NCBI RefSeq assembly: GCF_030700245.1
Contig: NZ_JAUYZI010000018.1
Coordinates: 1 to 64,000 of the forward strand
DNA length: 64,000 nucleotides
Reading direction: 5' to 3'
Source of the DNA: Methylobacterium amylolyticum
GTDB taxonomy: Bacteria > Pseudomonadota > Alphaproteobacteria > Rhizobiales > Beijerinckiaceae
Shown: in pieces, positions 21,015-30,676 of the stretch
Position numbering within the stretch: the first letter of the stretch is position 1
Layout: each line of letters begins with the position of its first letter
Notes under the pieces: model-generated
The model's database searches: none
What the model saw: only the letters and a program-made list of their open reading frames with translations
Told to the model about the DNA's origin: nothing
Translations under genes and position numbers: made by a program

Positions 21015-21371
21015 GCGCACTCTCCTTGGCGTCCGGGCGCTTCGTGGCGGCGCCCTCTCCCCGGGCGCCCCGCGACGACACCGTCGCGCCCTTGTTGGCA
21101 GCCCGCTCACCGGCGCGCAAGGAAGGCGTGCCGCCCCCGGTGACGGTGCGGGCGACCGCGTCCCGTGCCAGGGGCCTGGACGTGCGGCACAGACGTTTTG
21201 CCGCCACAGAGGGGCTGCAAACCGGGACGGGTCTCCGGTGGCGCCCGCGCCGCACGGGTGACCTTCTTAACAGGAATGGGCTAGACCCGGGGCAGGGGTA
21301 TCGGGGGCGCGGCGTCGATGGAAAACCGGATGATCGGCCCGGCCGCGCGCGGCCGGGACTGACGGCCGCGG
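21015..21371. promoter_or_regulatory. Divergent intergenic region phnD/tamA with a 20-bp palindrome
   Basis: 357 bases between divergent phnD and tamA. At 21338-21357 lies the perfect palindrome CCCGGCCGCGCGCGGCCGGG, 14 bases before the tamA start codon, where it would form a hairpin over the ribosome-binding region or serve as an operator. No good Pho-box tandem was found upstream of phnD. Confidence 0.5.
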
Positions 21372-23372
21372 TTGCGCGCGCGTCCTCGCCAGAACCCGCC
21401 GGCCGCCGCGGGGCGCCGCCGCGCCCCCGGGGTCCTGCTCGCCTGCGCGGTGCTCGCCGGGCTCGCCGGACCCGAGCCGGCCCGGGCCTTCGACCTGTTC
21501 GGGCTGTTCGGCTCGGAGCCGGAACCGCCGGCGCCGAGCCCGGCGACCGTGCCCTACGCGCTGCGCATCGCCGGCACGGACGATTCCGACGTGCTGCGCG
21601 CCCTTCAGGACGTGTCGTCCCTCTACCGCCTGCGGGGCGACCCGCCGCCGGACGGGGAGGGGCTGGTGCGCCGCGCCGAGGCCGACCTCACCCGGTTCGC
21701 CGACGTGCTGGCGGGCTACGGCTACTACCAGGGCACGGCGGCGATCCGGGTCGACGGCGTGCCCGTGGTCCCGGGCGCGGGGATCGAGGCGGCCGCCCGC
21801 GCCGCGGAGAACTGGCGCAACCGCGGCCTGGTGCCGGTGAAGGTCGCGGTCGATCTCGGGCCGCTCTACCACCTGCGCAGGATCACGGTGCGCGACCCCG
21901 CCGGCCGGCCGTTCCCGGAGGCGGTGCTGCCCCCGCGCTTCACCCGGGTCGAGCCCGACGTGCCGGGCCGCTCGGCCACGGTGCTCGCCCGCGAGGCGGC
22001 CATCGTCGACCGGTTCCGGGCGCAGGGCCATCCCTTCGCCAAGGCGGTGGCGCGCGATCCCGTGGTGGACGACGCCGCCCACGTCATGGACGTGACCTTC
22101 ACGATCGATCCCGGCCCCGCCGCGGGGCTCGGGCCGATCACGGTGAGCGGCGCGCCGGGCATCGACCCGGCGACCATCCGCTCCTTCATCTACGCCGAGC
22201 CCGGCGACCCGTACTCCCCGCAGGCGGTGGCCGCGATCCGCCGCTCGGTGGCGCGGATCGAGGGGATCGGCTCGGTGCGGGTGCGCGAGGGGACGGCGCT
22301 GGATGCGGACGGCAACCTGCCGCTGTTCGTCGATCTCACCGAGCGCGAGCGCAACCTCGCCGGGATCTCCGCCCGCTACTCCACGGTCGACGGGCCGGGG
22401 GTGCGCGCCTACTACGCCAACCGCAACCTGTTCGGCGGCGGCGAGACCTTCCGGATCGACGCCGACCTCTACTATCTCGGCCTCGGCTACGACCCGTTCG
22501 CGACGCAGCGCAAGCTCGCCGGCATCGGCACCAACGGCCTGGGCGGGCGCCTCTCGGCGACCTACGTGCAGCCGGCCCTGTGGGGCAGCCGCAACGACTT
22601 CCTGGCCAACGTGTTCGGCACCCGGGAGGTGCAGCAGAGCTACCTCGTCGACGGCGGCGGCGCCTCGGCCGCGATCCGCCACCGCTTCTCGGACACGTTC
22701 TCCGCGCAGATCGGGCTCGACGCGCAGATCGGGCGCTCGAAGGACGCGCTCGGGACGGTGAAGTACCGCCTGATCGGCGTGCCGGTCTCGGTCACCTACG
22801 ATTCCACCGACAGCCTGCTCGACCCGACCCGCGGCTTCCGCGCCATCGCCTCGCTCGCGGCCTATCCGGGAGCGATCTCGGATCCCGGCATCCTCGTCGC
22901 GAAGGCGCAGGGGTCGGGCTACTACTCCATCGACGACGAATCCCGGATCGTGCTGGCGGGCCGGGTCGGCTTCGGCTCGGTCTCGGGGGCGCCACTCGCC
23001 GAGATCCCCGACAATTTCCGCTTCTTCGCGGGCGGCGGCGGCTCGGTGCGCGGCTACCCCTTCCGGACACTGGGTCCGGTCGGCCCGTTCAACCTGCCGA
23101 TCGGCGGCCGCAGCCTGCTGGAAGCCTCGATCGAGGCGCGGATCAAGGTCACCGACACGATCGGCGTGGTGCCGTTCTTCGACGCGGGCACCGCCTACGC
23201 CTCCGCCCTGCCGGATTTCGACGAGACGATCCGCAAGTCGGTCGGCATCGGCCTGCGCTACTACACCAGCATCGGCCCGATCCGCGCGGACGTCGCCTTC
23301 CCGCTGGACCCGTACAAGGGCGGCCACGTCCGCCCGGCGGTGCTGTATCTCGGCCTGGGACAGGCGTTCTGA
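21372..23372 (+). CDS. tamA: TamA-type outer-membrane assembly factor (BamA/Omp85 family)
   Basis: 666-residue Omp85 protein. A signal sequence (VLLACAVLAGLAGPEPARA) follows a basic N-region; then POTRA-like domains at about 55-300 and a 16-strand barrel domain from about 320, with the Omp85 lid motif GGGGSVRGYPFRTLGP near 555 and a final beta-signal ending GLGQAF. It inserts outer-membrane or autotransporter proteins together with TamB, which follows. The TTG at 21372 is the apparent start; no strong ribosome-binding site precedes it and a 20-bp palindrome lies just upstream. Confidence 0.92.
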   Translation: MRARPRQNPPAAAGRRRAPGVLLACAVLAGLAGPEPARAFDLFGLFGSEPEPPAPSPATVPYALRIAGTDDSDVLRALQDVSSLYRLRGDPPPDGEGLVRRAEADLTRFADVLAGYGYYQGTAAIRVDGVPVVPGAGIEAAARAAENWRNRGLVPVKVAVDLGPLYHLRRITVRDPAGRPFPEAVLPPRFTRVEPDVPGRSATVLAREAAIVDRFRAQGHPFAKAVARDPVVDDAAHVMDVTFTIDPGPAAGLGPITVSGAPGIDPATIRSFIYAEPGDPYSPQAVAAIRRSVARIEGIGSVRVREGTALDADGNLPLFVDLTERERNLAGISARYSTVDGPGVRAYYANRNLFGGGETFRIDADLYYLGLGYDPFATQRKLAGIGTNGLGGRLSATYVQPALWGSRNDFLANVFGTREVQQSYLVDGGGASAAIRHRFSDTFSAQIGLDAQIGRSKDALGTVKYRLIGVPVSVTYDSTDSLLDPTRGFRAIASLAAYPGAISDPGILVAKAQGSGYYSIDDESRIVLAGRVGFGSVSGAPLAEIPDNFRFFAGGGGSVRGYPFRTLGPVGPFNLPIGGRSLLEASIEARIKVTDTIGVVPFFDAGTAYASALPDFDETIRKSVGIGLRYYTSIGPIRADVAFPLDPYKGGHVRPAVLYLGLGQAF

Positions 23373-23401
23373 ATGTTTTTTGGAGATGCAGATCGCGCCG
23401 C

Positions 23402-23575
23402 TTGTCCCTCCCCCCTCTGCGGGGGAGGGTGGCCCGCGAAGCGGGTCGGGAGAGGGGAGCGCCGGTGCCGAACGGTGCACCCGGCATCAGCCGCAGGGTC
23501 CCTCCTGAAGCCGGGCTCCCCTCTCCCGACCCTCGCTGACGCGAGGGCCACCCTCCCACGTAGATTGGGGAGGGA
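23402..23575. repeat. Palindromic intergenic element B, between tamA and tamB
   Basis: The same family as element A. The left arm is CCCTCCCCCCTCTGCGGGGG, then AGGGTGGCCCGCGAAGCGGG and TCGGGAGAGGGGAGC. The right arm, reversed, reads TCCCTCCCCA...GGGAGGGTGGCCCTCGCG...TCGGGAGAGGGGAGC. The rightmost bases (GGGGAGGG, 23567-23574) coincide with the tamB ribosome-binding site. Confidence 0.85.
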
Positions 23576-23579
23576 TGCG

Positions 23580-26500
23580 TTGGCCGTCGTCCTGTCTATC
23601 TTCGTCTGTCTCCTCCTCGCCCTCGCGCCCGCCCGCGCCGACGAGTCCGAAAAGGGCGTGCTCGCGGGCCTCCTCTCGCGCGCCCTCTCCACCCCGGCCT
23701 CGCGGGTCTCGATCGGCGCCGTCGACGGCGCCCTGTCCTCGGACGCGACGATCCGCGACGTGGCGGTGAGCGACCGGGCCGGCGTCTGGCTGCGGCTCGA
23801 CCGGGCCCGCATCGTCTGGCGGCGGCTGGCGCTGCTGTCGGGGCGGCTGGAGGTCGACAGCCTGGAGGTCGGGCGGCTGGAGATGCTGCGCCGGCCGCTG
23901 CCCGGGCCGACGCCCCCGGAGGCCAAGCCCGACGGCAAGCTGCTGCCGGACCTGCCGGTCAAGGTCGAGATCAAGGGGTTCAAGCTCGCCGAGCTCGTCC
24001 TCGGCCCGGAGGTGGTGGGCCAGCCGGCGCGATTGACCGCGGAAGGCCGGGCCAAGCTCGGCGCGGCGAGCGAGGGGCTCGACCTGCGCGCCGAGGCCCG
24101 GCGGCTCGACGCCGCCGGCCGGTTCGCCCTGACCCTGCTCTACGTGCCGCAGGGCGACCGCCTGGAGCTGAAGGCGCAGCTCATGGAGGAGGCCGGCGGC
24201 CTGCTCTCGAAGGCCGCCAACATCCCCGGCGCGCCGCCGATCGCCTTCGACCTCGATGGCACCGGCACCCTCGACGCCTGGAACGCCCGGCTCGACTTCA
24301 CCGCCGGCCCCGAGATCGGCGCCAAGGGCGGCGCGCGGATCTCGCGGATCGGCGCCGAGCGGCGTCTGGCCCTCGACCTCGCCGCCCGGGTCGAGGGACT
24401 GGTGCCGGGCCCCGCCGCGGCGGTGTTCGCGGGCACCACGAAGCTCGACGGCAGCCTCGGCTTCGCCGACAGCGGCGCGGTGCGGATCGACCGGCTGGAG
24501 CTGACCTCGCGCACCGCGCGGCTCGCGGCCGGCGGCACCCTCTCGGCGGCCCGCGTCGCCGACCTGACCCTCCAGGCCCGGGCGATGCCGACCGACGGGG
24601 AGCTGACGAAGGCGGGCGATGCCGAGATCGCCCGGCTGGTGTTCGACGGCAGCCTCAAGGGTCCGCTGACGACGCCGACGGTGCGCGGCAGCCTCGACGC
24701 CGCCGGCCTGAAGAGCCGCGGCTCGGCGCTGGAGCGGGTCGAGGCGCGGCTCGCGGTCGAGCCGGCGGGGGACGCGTCCGCGGGGCGCTTCGCCATCACC
24801 GCCGACGGCCGCGCCGAGGGCCTGCGCCTCGCCGACCCGGCACTCCGCCGGGCCCTCGGCGGCCAGGCGAGCCTGACGCTCCGCGCCGCCTCCGGGCCGG
24901 ACGGGGTGATCGACGTGACGAGCCTGAAGCTCGAATCCGACACCGCCCGGGCGTCCTACGCGGGCCGTGTCGGCCAGAACACCCTGACCGGCACCCTGGA
25001 CGCGGCGCTCCCCGACCTCGCCGCCTTCTCCGGCCTCGCCGGGCGGGGGCTCGCCGGCAGCCTCGACGCGCGGGCGCGCCTCACCGGCGATCCGGCGCGC
25101 AAGGCGGTGGCCGCCGACCTCACCGTGACCGCCGCGCGGCTCGCCACCGGCCTCGCCCCCGCCGACCGCCTGCTCGGCCGCTCCCCGACGCTCCAGGGCC
25201 GCGTCTCGCAATCCTACGACGGCTACGGCTTCGACCATCTGCGCCTGGAGGGTGCCGGGCTCACCGCCACGCTCCAGGGCGAGGCCACCGCCGCGGCAGC
25301 CGACGTGCGGGCCCGGGTCGACCTCAAGAGCCTGTCGGACCTCGACGGGCGCTTCACCGGCCGGGCCGCCCTCGACGGCCGGCTCACCGGCTCGCTGGAA
25401 CGCCCGGACCTCGCCGCGACGCTCACCGCCCCCGCGGCCACTACCGACGGGCGGCCGATCCGCAACCTCGCCGTCGAGGCCCGGGTCGCCGACCTCACCG
25501 GCGCACCCGACGGCACGCTGAAACTCTCCGGCGAAGTAGCCGGCAAGCCGCTCGCGGGCGGCGCCCACCTCGCCCGCACCGGCCCGGACTGGGTCCTCGA
25601 CGGGCTCTCCCTGGGCCTCGGCTCGGTGGCGGTGGACGGCCGCGCGACGGTGGCGGCCGACACGTGGCTCTCGGCCGGCAGCCTGACCGTGCGGGCCGCT
25701 GACCTCGCCGACCTCGCCCCGCTCGCCCCCGAGCCGATGGCCGGGCGCCTCGACGCGTCCGTCACCCTCGCCCGGGACGGCGGCCGCCAGGACGCGGCGA
25801 TCCGCGCCACCGGCTCCGGGATCCGCTACGGCGCCTACGCCCTCAACCGCCTCGACGCCGACCTGCGGGGCCGGGATCTGCGCGCCCATCCCGTCCTCGA
25901 CGGCCACCTCGACGCCGACCGGCTGGTCGCGGCGGGCCAGAGCGTCGAGTCCCTGCGCCTCGCGGCCACCGGTGCGCCCTCGGGCAGCGACGTGACCCTG
26001 ACCGCCCGCGCCCGCGGCTTCGCCCTCGACGCCGCCGCCCGCGTCGTGCCCGCCGCCGACACCCGGATCGCGTTGCAGCGCTTCGCGGCGGCCCGCGGCG
26101 GCGACCGCTTCGCCCTCACAGGACCGGCGACGATCACCCTGCGCGACGGCGGCGCGGCGATCGACGGCCTCACGATCGCGGCCGGCTCGGGCCGCGTCGC
26201 CGTCCAGGGCCGCGCCGGCCGCGACCTCGACCTGCGCGTGACCCTGCGGGCCCTGCCGCTGGCGCTCGCCCGCATCGCGGCGCCCGACCTCGCCCTGTCC
26301 GGCACCCTCGACGGCGAGGCCGAGCTGCGCGGCTCCCCCGACCGGCCGGAGGGGCGCTACGCGCTGACCGTCTCGCGCCTCGTCGCCCCGCAGACCCGCA
26401 GTGCCGGGCTGCCGCCGGTGGACGCCCAGGCCAAGGGGGTGCTGTCGGACGGACAGGCGAGCCTCGACGGGCGGGTGACCGCCGGGCGCGGCGTGGCGCT

Positions 26501-27866
26501 CACCCTCTCCGGCAGCCTGCCGGTTGAGCCGGGGGGGGGCCTGGCCCTGCGCGCCCACGGCACCCTCGACGCCGCGCTCGCCAACACGGTGCTCTCCGTC
26601 GGCGGCCAGAGTGTCGCCGGCCGGGTGGCGATCGACGGCGGCGTCACGGGTACGCTGGCCGCGCCCCGGGCCGAGGGCTCGGCCGTGCTCACCGGCGGCA
26701 GCTTCACCGACCCGCTCAACGGCATCCGCCTGACCAACGTCGAGGGCCGGGTCACCGGGCGCGGCGACAGCCTCGTGGTCGAGCGCCTCACCGCCGCGAC
26801 CCGCAACGGCGGCCGCCTCGCGGTGGCCGGCCGCGTCGGCCTCGACCCGGCCGGCGGCTTCCCCGGGCAGTTCCGGGTCACCGCCGAGCGGGCGGAGCTG
26901 GTGTCGAGCCCGCTGCTCACCGCCATCGCCAGCCTCGACCTGTCGCTCGCCGGCCCGCTCGCCCGCACCCCGCGGGTGAGCGGCCGGGTCGACGTCGCCT
27001 CGATCGACGTGGCGGTGCCGGACCGGCTGTCCGCCACGGTGCGGCCGCTGCCGGGGGTCCGCCACGTCAACGCCCCGCCGGAGTTGCGCGCGCGGCTGGC
27101 ACGGCAGTCCGAGAAGAAGAATGCGGCGCGGCGATCCCCGAAAAAGCCGGCGGTGCCGTTCGACGCGACGCTGGATGTGGCCGTCGACGCGCCGAGCCGG
27201 ATCTTCGTGCGCGGCCGCGGCCTCGATGCGGAGCTGGGCGGTTCCCTTAGGATCACCGGGACGTCCCGCGACCCGAACGCGGTCGGCGCCTTCACCATGC
27301 GCCGGGGCCGTCTCGACCTCGTCGGACAGCGCATCGACTTCGACCGCGGCAAACTCACCTTCCTCGGCAGCCTGACGACCCCCGATCTCGACTTCGCGGC
27401 GCAGACCAAGGCCGGGGACGTGACCGCCCGGGTCGCCGTCACCGGCCCGGCGGACATGCCCCAGTTCAGCCTGACCTCCGACCCCGCGCTGCCCCAGGAC
27501 GAGATCCTGTCGCGCCTGCTGTTCAAGAAGGCGGCCGGCGGCCTGTCGCCGTTCCAGGCGCTCCAGCTCGCCCAGGCCGTGGCGCAGCTCTCCGGGGGCG
27601 CCGCCGGTCCGGACGTGTTCGGCGAGGCGCGCAAGAGCCTCGGCCTCGACAGCCTCGACGTCTCCACCGGCGCGAGCGGCGGACCGGCGCTCGGTGCCTC
27701 GCGCTACATCTCCGACCGGATCAGCGTCGGCGTGAAGGCCGGCGCCAAGCCCGCCGACACGGCGGTGGGCGTGGATTTCGACGTGACCCGCCGGATCAAG
27801 CTCAAGGGCGAGACCGGCAGCGACGGCCGCACCAGCGTCGGCGTCGGCGCCGAGGTCGAGTGGTGA
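23580..27866 (+). CDS. tamB: TamB-type translocation and assembly module protein (AsmA-like, DUF490)
   Basis: 1428-residue envelope-spanning protein. The N-terminal membrane anchor (LAVVLSIFVCLLLALAPARA) is followed by more than 1100 residues of repetitive beta-strand sequence expected to form a hydrophobic groove. The C-terminal TamB/DUF490 domain ends FDVTRRIKLKGETGSDGRTS then VGVGAEVEW, the part that contacts TamA. TamB-like proteins carry out lipid transfer and outer-membrane assembly. The start is taken as TTG at 23580, five bases after GGGGAGGG. The frame stays open upstream through the palindromic element back to 23373, but that reading is unlikely to be translated. Confidence 0.92.
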   Translation: MAVVLSIFVCLLLALAPARADESEKGVLAGLLSRALSTPASRVSIGAVDGALSSDATIRDVAVSDRAGVWLRLDRARIVWRRLALLSGRLEVDSLEVGRLEMLRRPLPGPTPPEAKPDGKLLPDLPVKVEIKGFKLAELVLGPEVVGQPARLTAEGRAKLGAASEGLDLRAEARRLDAAGRFALTLLYVPQGDRLELKAQLMEEAGGLLSKAANIPGAPPIAFDLDGTGTLDAWNARLDFTAGPEIGAKGGARISRIGAERRLALDLAARVEGLVPGPAAAVFAGTTKLDGSLGFADSGAVRIDRLELTSRTARLAAGGTLSAARVADLTLQARAMPTDGELTKAGDAEIARLVFDGSLKGPLTTPTVRGSLDAAGLKSRGSALERVEARLAVEPAGDASAGRFAITADGRAEGLRLADPALRRALGGQASLTLRAASGPDGVIDVTSLKLESDTARASYAGRVGQNTLTGTLDAALPDLAAFSGLAGRGLAGSLDARARLTGDPARKAVAADLTVTAARLATGLAPADRLLGRSPTLQGRVSQSYDGYGFDHLRLEGAGLTATLQGEATAAAADVRARVDLKSLSDLDGRFTGRAALDGRLTGSLERPDLAATLTAPAATTDGRPIRNLAVEARVADLTGAPDGTLKLSGEVAGKPLAGGAHLARTGPDWVLDGLSLGLGSVAVDGRATVAADTWLSAGSLTVRAADLADLAPLAPEPMAGRLDASVTLARDGGRQDAAIRATGSGIRYGAYALNRLDADLRGRDLRAHPVLDGHLDADRLVAAGQSVESLRLAATGAPSGSDVTLTARARGFALDAAARVVPAADTRIALQRFAAARGGDRFALTGPATITLRDGGAAIDGLTIAAGSGRVAVQGRAGRDLDLRVTLRALPLALARIAAPDLALSGTLDGEAELRGSPDRPEGRYALTVSRLVAPQTRSAGLPPVDAQAKGVLSDGQASLDGRVTAGRGVALTLSGSLPVEPGGGLALRAHGTLDAALANTVLSVGGQSVAGRVAIDGGVTGTLAAPRAEGSAVLTGGSFTDPLNGIRLTNVEGRVTGRGDSLVVERLTAATRNGGRLAVAGRVGLDPAGGFPGQFRVTAERAELVSSPLLTAIASLDLSLAGPLARTPRVSGRVDVASIDVAVPDRLSATVRPLPGVRHVNAPPELRARLARQSEKKNAARRSPKKPAVPFDATLDVAVDAPSRIFVRGRGLDAELGGSLRITGTSRDPNAVGAFTMRRGRLDLVGQRIDFDRGKLTFLGSLTTPDLDFAAQTKAGDVTARVAVTGPADMPQFSLTSDPALPQDEILSRLLFKKAAGGLSPFQALQLAQAVAQLSGGAAGPDVFGEARKSLGLDSLDVSTGASGGPALGASRYISDRISVGVKAGAKPADTAVGVDFDVTRRIKLKGETGSDGRTSVGVGAEVEW

Positions 27867-27982
27867 TTTTTTGGGACTCGGCCGCAGTCCTCGGATCCGA
27901 ACGTGGATCGATGGGCCGGCTTGACTGTTAAGCTGCCGACACGGCCGTGCTTGCGCAGATGGGCACGGGGGATGGAAGGGCG

Positions 27983-28300
27983 ATGGACGACCTCTACGAG
28001 ACCGACGAGAACCCGCCGGTGCCCGAGGGCGGGCTCCTGCGGATGCTGCCGATCATCAACCGCCGCGGCCTGCACGCCCGCGCCTCGGCCAAGTTCGTGC
28101 AGACGGTGGAGCGCTTCGACGCCACGGTGGCCGTCACCCGGGCCGGGGAGACGGTCGGCGGCCGCTCGATCATGGGCCTGCTGACGCTGGGCGCCGCCAA
28201 GGGCACCCGCATCGCCGTCACCGCGGTCGGCCCGGACGCGGAGAGCTGCCTCGACGCGATCGAGGCCCTGCTCGCCAACCGGTTCGGCGAGGACGAGTAG
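27983..28300 (+). CDS. HPr-family phosphocarrier protein
   Basis: 105-residue HPr, the histidine phosphocarrier of a PTS. The phosphorylation site is His31 ([14 protein letters not shown]), and the regulatory Ser62 region [16 protein letters not shown] is intact, including the Ser used by HPr kinase. It is longer than usual by about 15 residues at the N-terminus. In alphaproteobacteria HPr usually serves the regulatory nitrogen PTS; no other PTS gene is nearby. The ATG at 27983 follows GGAAGGG. Confidence 0.93.
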   Translation: MDDLYETDENPPVPEGGLLRMLPIINRRGLHARASAKFVQTVERFDATVAVTRAGETVGGRSIMGLLTLGAAKGTRIAVTAVGPDAESCLDAIEALLANRFGEDE

Positions 28301-28403
28301 CGCGGGCGGCGGGCGCCGGGCCGGTCACAAAGTCGCCCCGGCCGGCGACGGTCCCCCACCCTCGGGTTCCGTTCCCCCCGAAAATCCTCTACGCCCCGGG
28401 GCG

Positions 28404-28910
28404 ATGACCCGCACCGCCCTCTATGCCGGCTCGTTCGATCCGGTCACGAACGGCCATCTCGACGTCGTGCGCCAAGCCTGCCGGCTGGTGGACCGCCTCG
28501 TGATCGCCATCGGCGTGCATCCCGGCAAGGCGCCGCTGTTCTCCGCAGACGAGCGCGCAGCGATGCTGACCGAGACCTGCGGGCCGCTGGCCGCGGCCGA
28601 GGGCGCGACGCTCGACATCGCCACCTTCGACGACCTCGCGGTCTCGGCGGCCCGCCGCTGCGGCGCGGCCCTGTTCATCCGTGGCCTGCGCGACGGCACC
28701 GACCTCGACTACGAGATGCAGCTCGCCGGCATGAACGGGGCGATGGCGCCGGAGGTGCAGACGGTGTTCCTGCCCGCCTCGACGGGCGTGCGCCCGATCA
28801 CCGCGACGCTGGTGCGCCAGATCGCCGGAATGGGCGGCGACGTCGCCCCCTTCGTGCCGCCCACGGTGGCCGCGCGGCTCCGGGCCCGCTTCGCCGACAC
28901 GACCTCCTGA
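28404..28910 (+). CDS. coaD: Phosphopantetheine adenylyltransferase (CoaD)
   Basis: 168-residue enzyme of the penultimate CoA-synthesis step (4'-phosphopantetheine + ATP to dephospho-CoA). It has the nucleotidyltransferase motif [16 protein letters not shown] (residues 7-22), [12 protein letters not shown] with the conserved Arg, and the C-terminal SSTGV-type stretch [18 protein letters not shown]. Full length. It is followed 18 bases later by a cyclophilin gene, so these are probably cotranscribed. Confidence 0.96.
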   Translation: MTRTALYAGSFDPVTNGHLDVVRQACRLVDRLVIAIGVHPGKAPLFSADERAAMLTETCGPLAAAEGATLDIATFDDLAVSAARRCGAALFIRGLRDGTDLDYEMQLAGMNGAMAPEVQTVFLPASTGVRPITATLVRQIAGMGGDVAPFVPPTVAARLRARFADTTS

Positions 28911-28928
28911 AGACCGAAAGGAACCCCG

Positions 28929-29477
28929 ATGAACCGCCGGCTTGCCCTCCTCGCGCTCGCCCTGACCCTCGGCACGGCCACGGCGGCGCGGGCCGCGGAC
29001 GCCAACACCGTCTACCTCCAGACCAAGGACGGGCGCATCACCATCGAGCTGCGGCCGGATCTGGCGCCCAAGCACGTCAAGCAGATCAAGACGCTCGTGG
29101 GCCAGGGCTTCTACGACGGCCTGAAGTTCCACCGGGTGATGGACGGCTTCATGGCCCAGACCGGCGATCCGAAGGGCAACGGCACCGGCGGCTCCAGCCT
29201 GCCGAACATCCCGGCCGAGTTCTCGAAGACCGCCCAGTTCAAGCGCGGCACGGTCGGCATGGCCCGCTCCTCGGACCCGAACTCGGCCAACTCGCAGTTC
29301 TTCATTTGCCTCGGCGACGCGCCGTTCCTCAACGGCCAGTACACGGTCGTCGGCAACGTCACCGACGGCCTCGACGTGCTCGACAAGATCAAGAAGGCCG
29401 CCCCCGGCGCCCCGGGCGGCGCCGTCCAGGACCCGGACAAGATCGTCAGCATGACGCTCGCCGAGAAGGCCCGGTAG
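28929..29477 (+). CDS. Periplasmic cyclophilin-type peptidyl-prolyl isomerase
   Basis: 182 residues. A cleavable signal peptide (MNRRLALLALALTLGTATAA, RAAD) is followed by a compact cyclophilin domain. Catalytic and binding landmarks are FHRVMDGFMAQTGDP, the GTVGMARSSDPNSANSQFFI block and FLNGQYTVVG. It assists periplasmic protein folding. The start has AAAGGAA nine bases upstream. It pairs with a signal-less paralogue at 30088; the two share the FYDG...FHRV..GFMAQTGDP segment, so a duplication is likely. Confidence 0.94.
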   Translation: MNRRLALLALALTLGTATAARAADANTVYLQTKDGRITIELRPDLAPKHVKQIKTLVGQGFYDGLKFHRVMDGFMAQTGDPKGNGTGGSSLPNIPAEFSKTAQFKRGTVGMARSSDPNSANSQFFICLGDAPFLNGQYTVVGNVTDGLDVLDKIKKAAPGAPGGAVQDPDKIVSMTLAEKAR

Positions 29478-29487
29478 CGCCGGCCGC

Positions 29488-29976
29488 ATGCTCGCCCGGC
29501 GCGCGGTCGCTTTCGCCGTCCTGGCCCTGGTCCCGGCCGCGGCCCGCGCCTACGATGGCGGCCGCCTCGATGCGGGCTACGCCGACGAGGCCGGGCCGGG
29601 CTACCCGCTGAGCCTGCCACAGACCCTGCGGGCGACGGTGACGGTGCCGCTCGACGCAGCGCCCGCTGAACCGGCCGGCACGCTGGCCGCCCTCTACCCG
29701 GCGCTCGCCGCCTGCTGGCGCGCGCCGGCCGCGATCACCGGCCAGGCCGGCATCGAGGTCACGGCGCGGCTGGCGCTGCGGCGGGACGGCGGTCTCGTCG
29801 GGCGGCCGCGGATCACCTACGCGGCCGGCGTGGCCGGGCCGGCGCGGGCGCTCCTCGTCCGCGCCACCCTCGACGGGCTGGACCGCTGCACGCCGGCGCG
29901 GATCACACCGGCGCTGGGCCGGGCCATCGCCGGACGCCCGGTGGCCCTGCGCCTCGTCTACCGCCCCCCGGCCTGA
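29488..29976 (+). CDS. Secreted hypothetical protein between the two cyclophilin genes
   Basis: 162 residues. The signal peptide MLARRAVAFAVLALVPAAAR ends at AYDGG. The mature region has a segment (GIEVTARLALRRDGGLVGRP then RITYA) that resembles the beta-alpha-beta C-terminal domain of TonB/TolA-like proteins; this is similarity of pattern only. One Cys pair (ACWRAP, DRCTPA) may form a disulfide. It starts 10 bases after the cyclophilin stop, so it is in the same transcript. Confidence 0.75.
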   Translation: MLARRAVAFAVLALVPAAARAYDGGRLDAGYADEAGPGYPLSLPQTLRATVTVPLDAAPAEPAGTLAALYPALAACWRAPAAITGQAGIEVTARLALRRDGGLVGRPRITYAAGVAGPARALLVRATLDGLDRCTPARITPALGRAIAGRPVALRLVYRPPA

Positions 29977-30087
29977 GAGGCCGCCGAAAGGGCGGCGGCG
30001 ACAGACCTCTTCACCGGCGCCCGCTTGCAGGATGCGGCGGGCGCCCCAAACCCACCCCAGTCTCGAAACCGACGGAGGACCACGACC

Positions 30088-30546
30088 ATGGCAGACACCG
30101 AGACCATCGTGCTGGAGACCACCAAGGGCCGCGTGGTCATCGCCCTGCGCCCCGACCTCGCGCCCAACCACGTCGAGCGCATCAAGACGCTGGCCGGCCA
30201 GGGCTTCTACGACGGCGTGCCGTTCCACCGGGTGATCGACGGCTTCATGGCCCAGACCGGCGACCCGACCGGCACCGGCTCCGGCGGCTCCGACCTGCCG
30301 GACCTGAAGGCCGAGTTCAACGCCGAGCCGCACGTGCGGGGCACCTGCTCGATGGCCCGCACCAACTTCCCGCACTCGGCGAACTCGCAGTTCTTCATCT
30401 GCTTCGACGACGCGCGCTTCCTCGACAAGCAGTACACCGTGTGGGGGAAGGTGATCGAGGGCATGGACGTGATCGACACGATCAACAAGGGCGAGCCGCC
30501 GCGCTCGCCGGACAAGATCGTCAAGGCGACCGCCGGCGCCGCGTAG
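30088..30546 (+). CDS. ppiB: Cytosolic cyclophilin-type peptidyl-prolyl isomerase (PpiB)
   Basis: 152-residue cyclophilin without signal peptide. The core is FYDGVPFHRVIDGFMAQTGD (residues about 38-57), then RGTCSMARTNFPHSANSQFF and LDKQYTVWGKV. Length and insertions match bacterial PpiB. The ATG at 30088 has GGAGG 11 bases upstream; the open frame upstream of it is not family-like. It forms a tail to the coaD-cyclophilin-hypothetical set. Confidence 0.95.
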   Translation: MADTETIVLETTKGRVVIALRPDLAPNHVERIKTLAGQGFYDGVPFHRVIDGFMAQTGDPTGTGSGGSDLPDLKAEFNAEPHVRGTCSMARTNFPHSANSQFFICFDDARFLDKQYTVWGKVIEGMDVIDTINKGEPPRSPDKIVKATAGAA

Positions 30547-30676
30547 GCGCGGGGACACACGGGGAGGGCGGGCCGCATCGCCTGCCCTTGCCCCGCACGC
30601 CTTGCCCCGCGCGGCCGAGTCTGTGACACGGCCCGGGACGGCGCCGCTTCGCGCCTCCCTCACACAGGACTCCCCG

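Noticed and set aside
21015..21330. Pho box upstream of phnD
   Set aside because: CTGTGGC and CTGTGCC were seen but spaced 17 bases apart, not the 11 expected for a direct-repeat Pho box.
23373..23579. tamB read from far upstream through the palindromic element
   Set aside because: The added residues simply translate the repeat; the membrane anchor and ribosome-binding site point to 23580.
23487..27065. 1192-residue open frame antisense to tamB
   Set aside because: Composition mirrors the third-position GC of tamB; no recognisable domain or ribosome-binding site.
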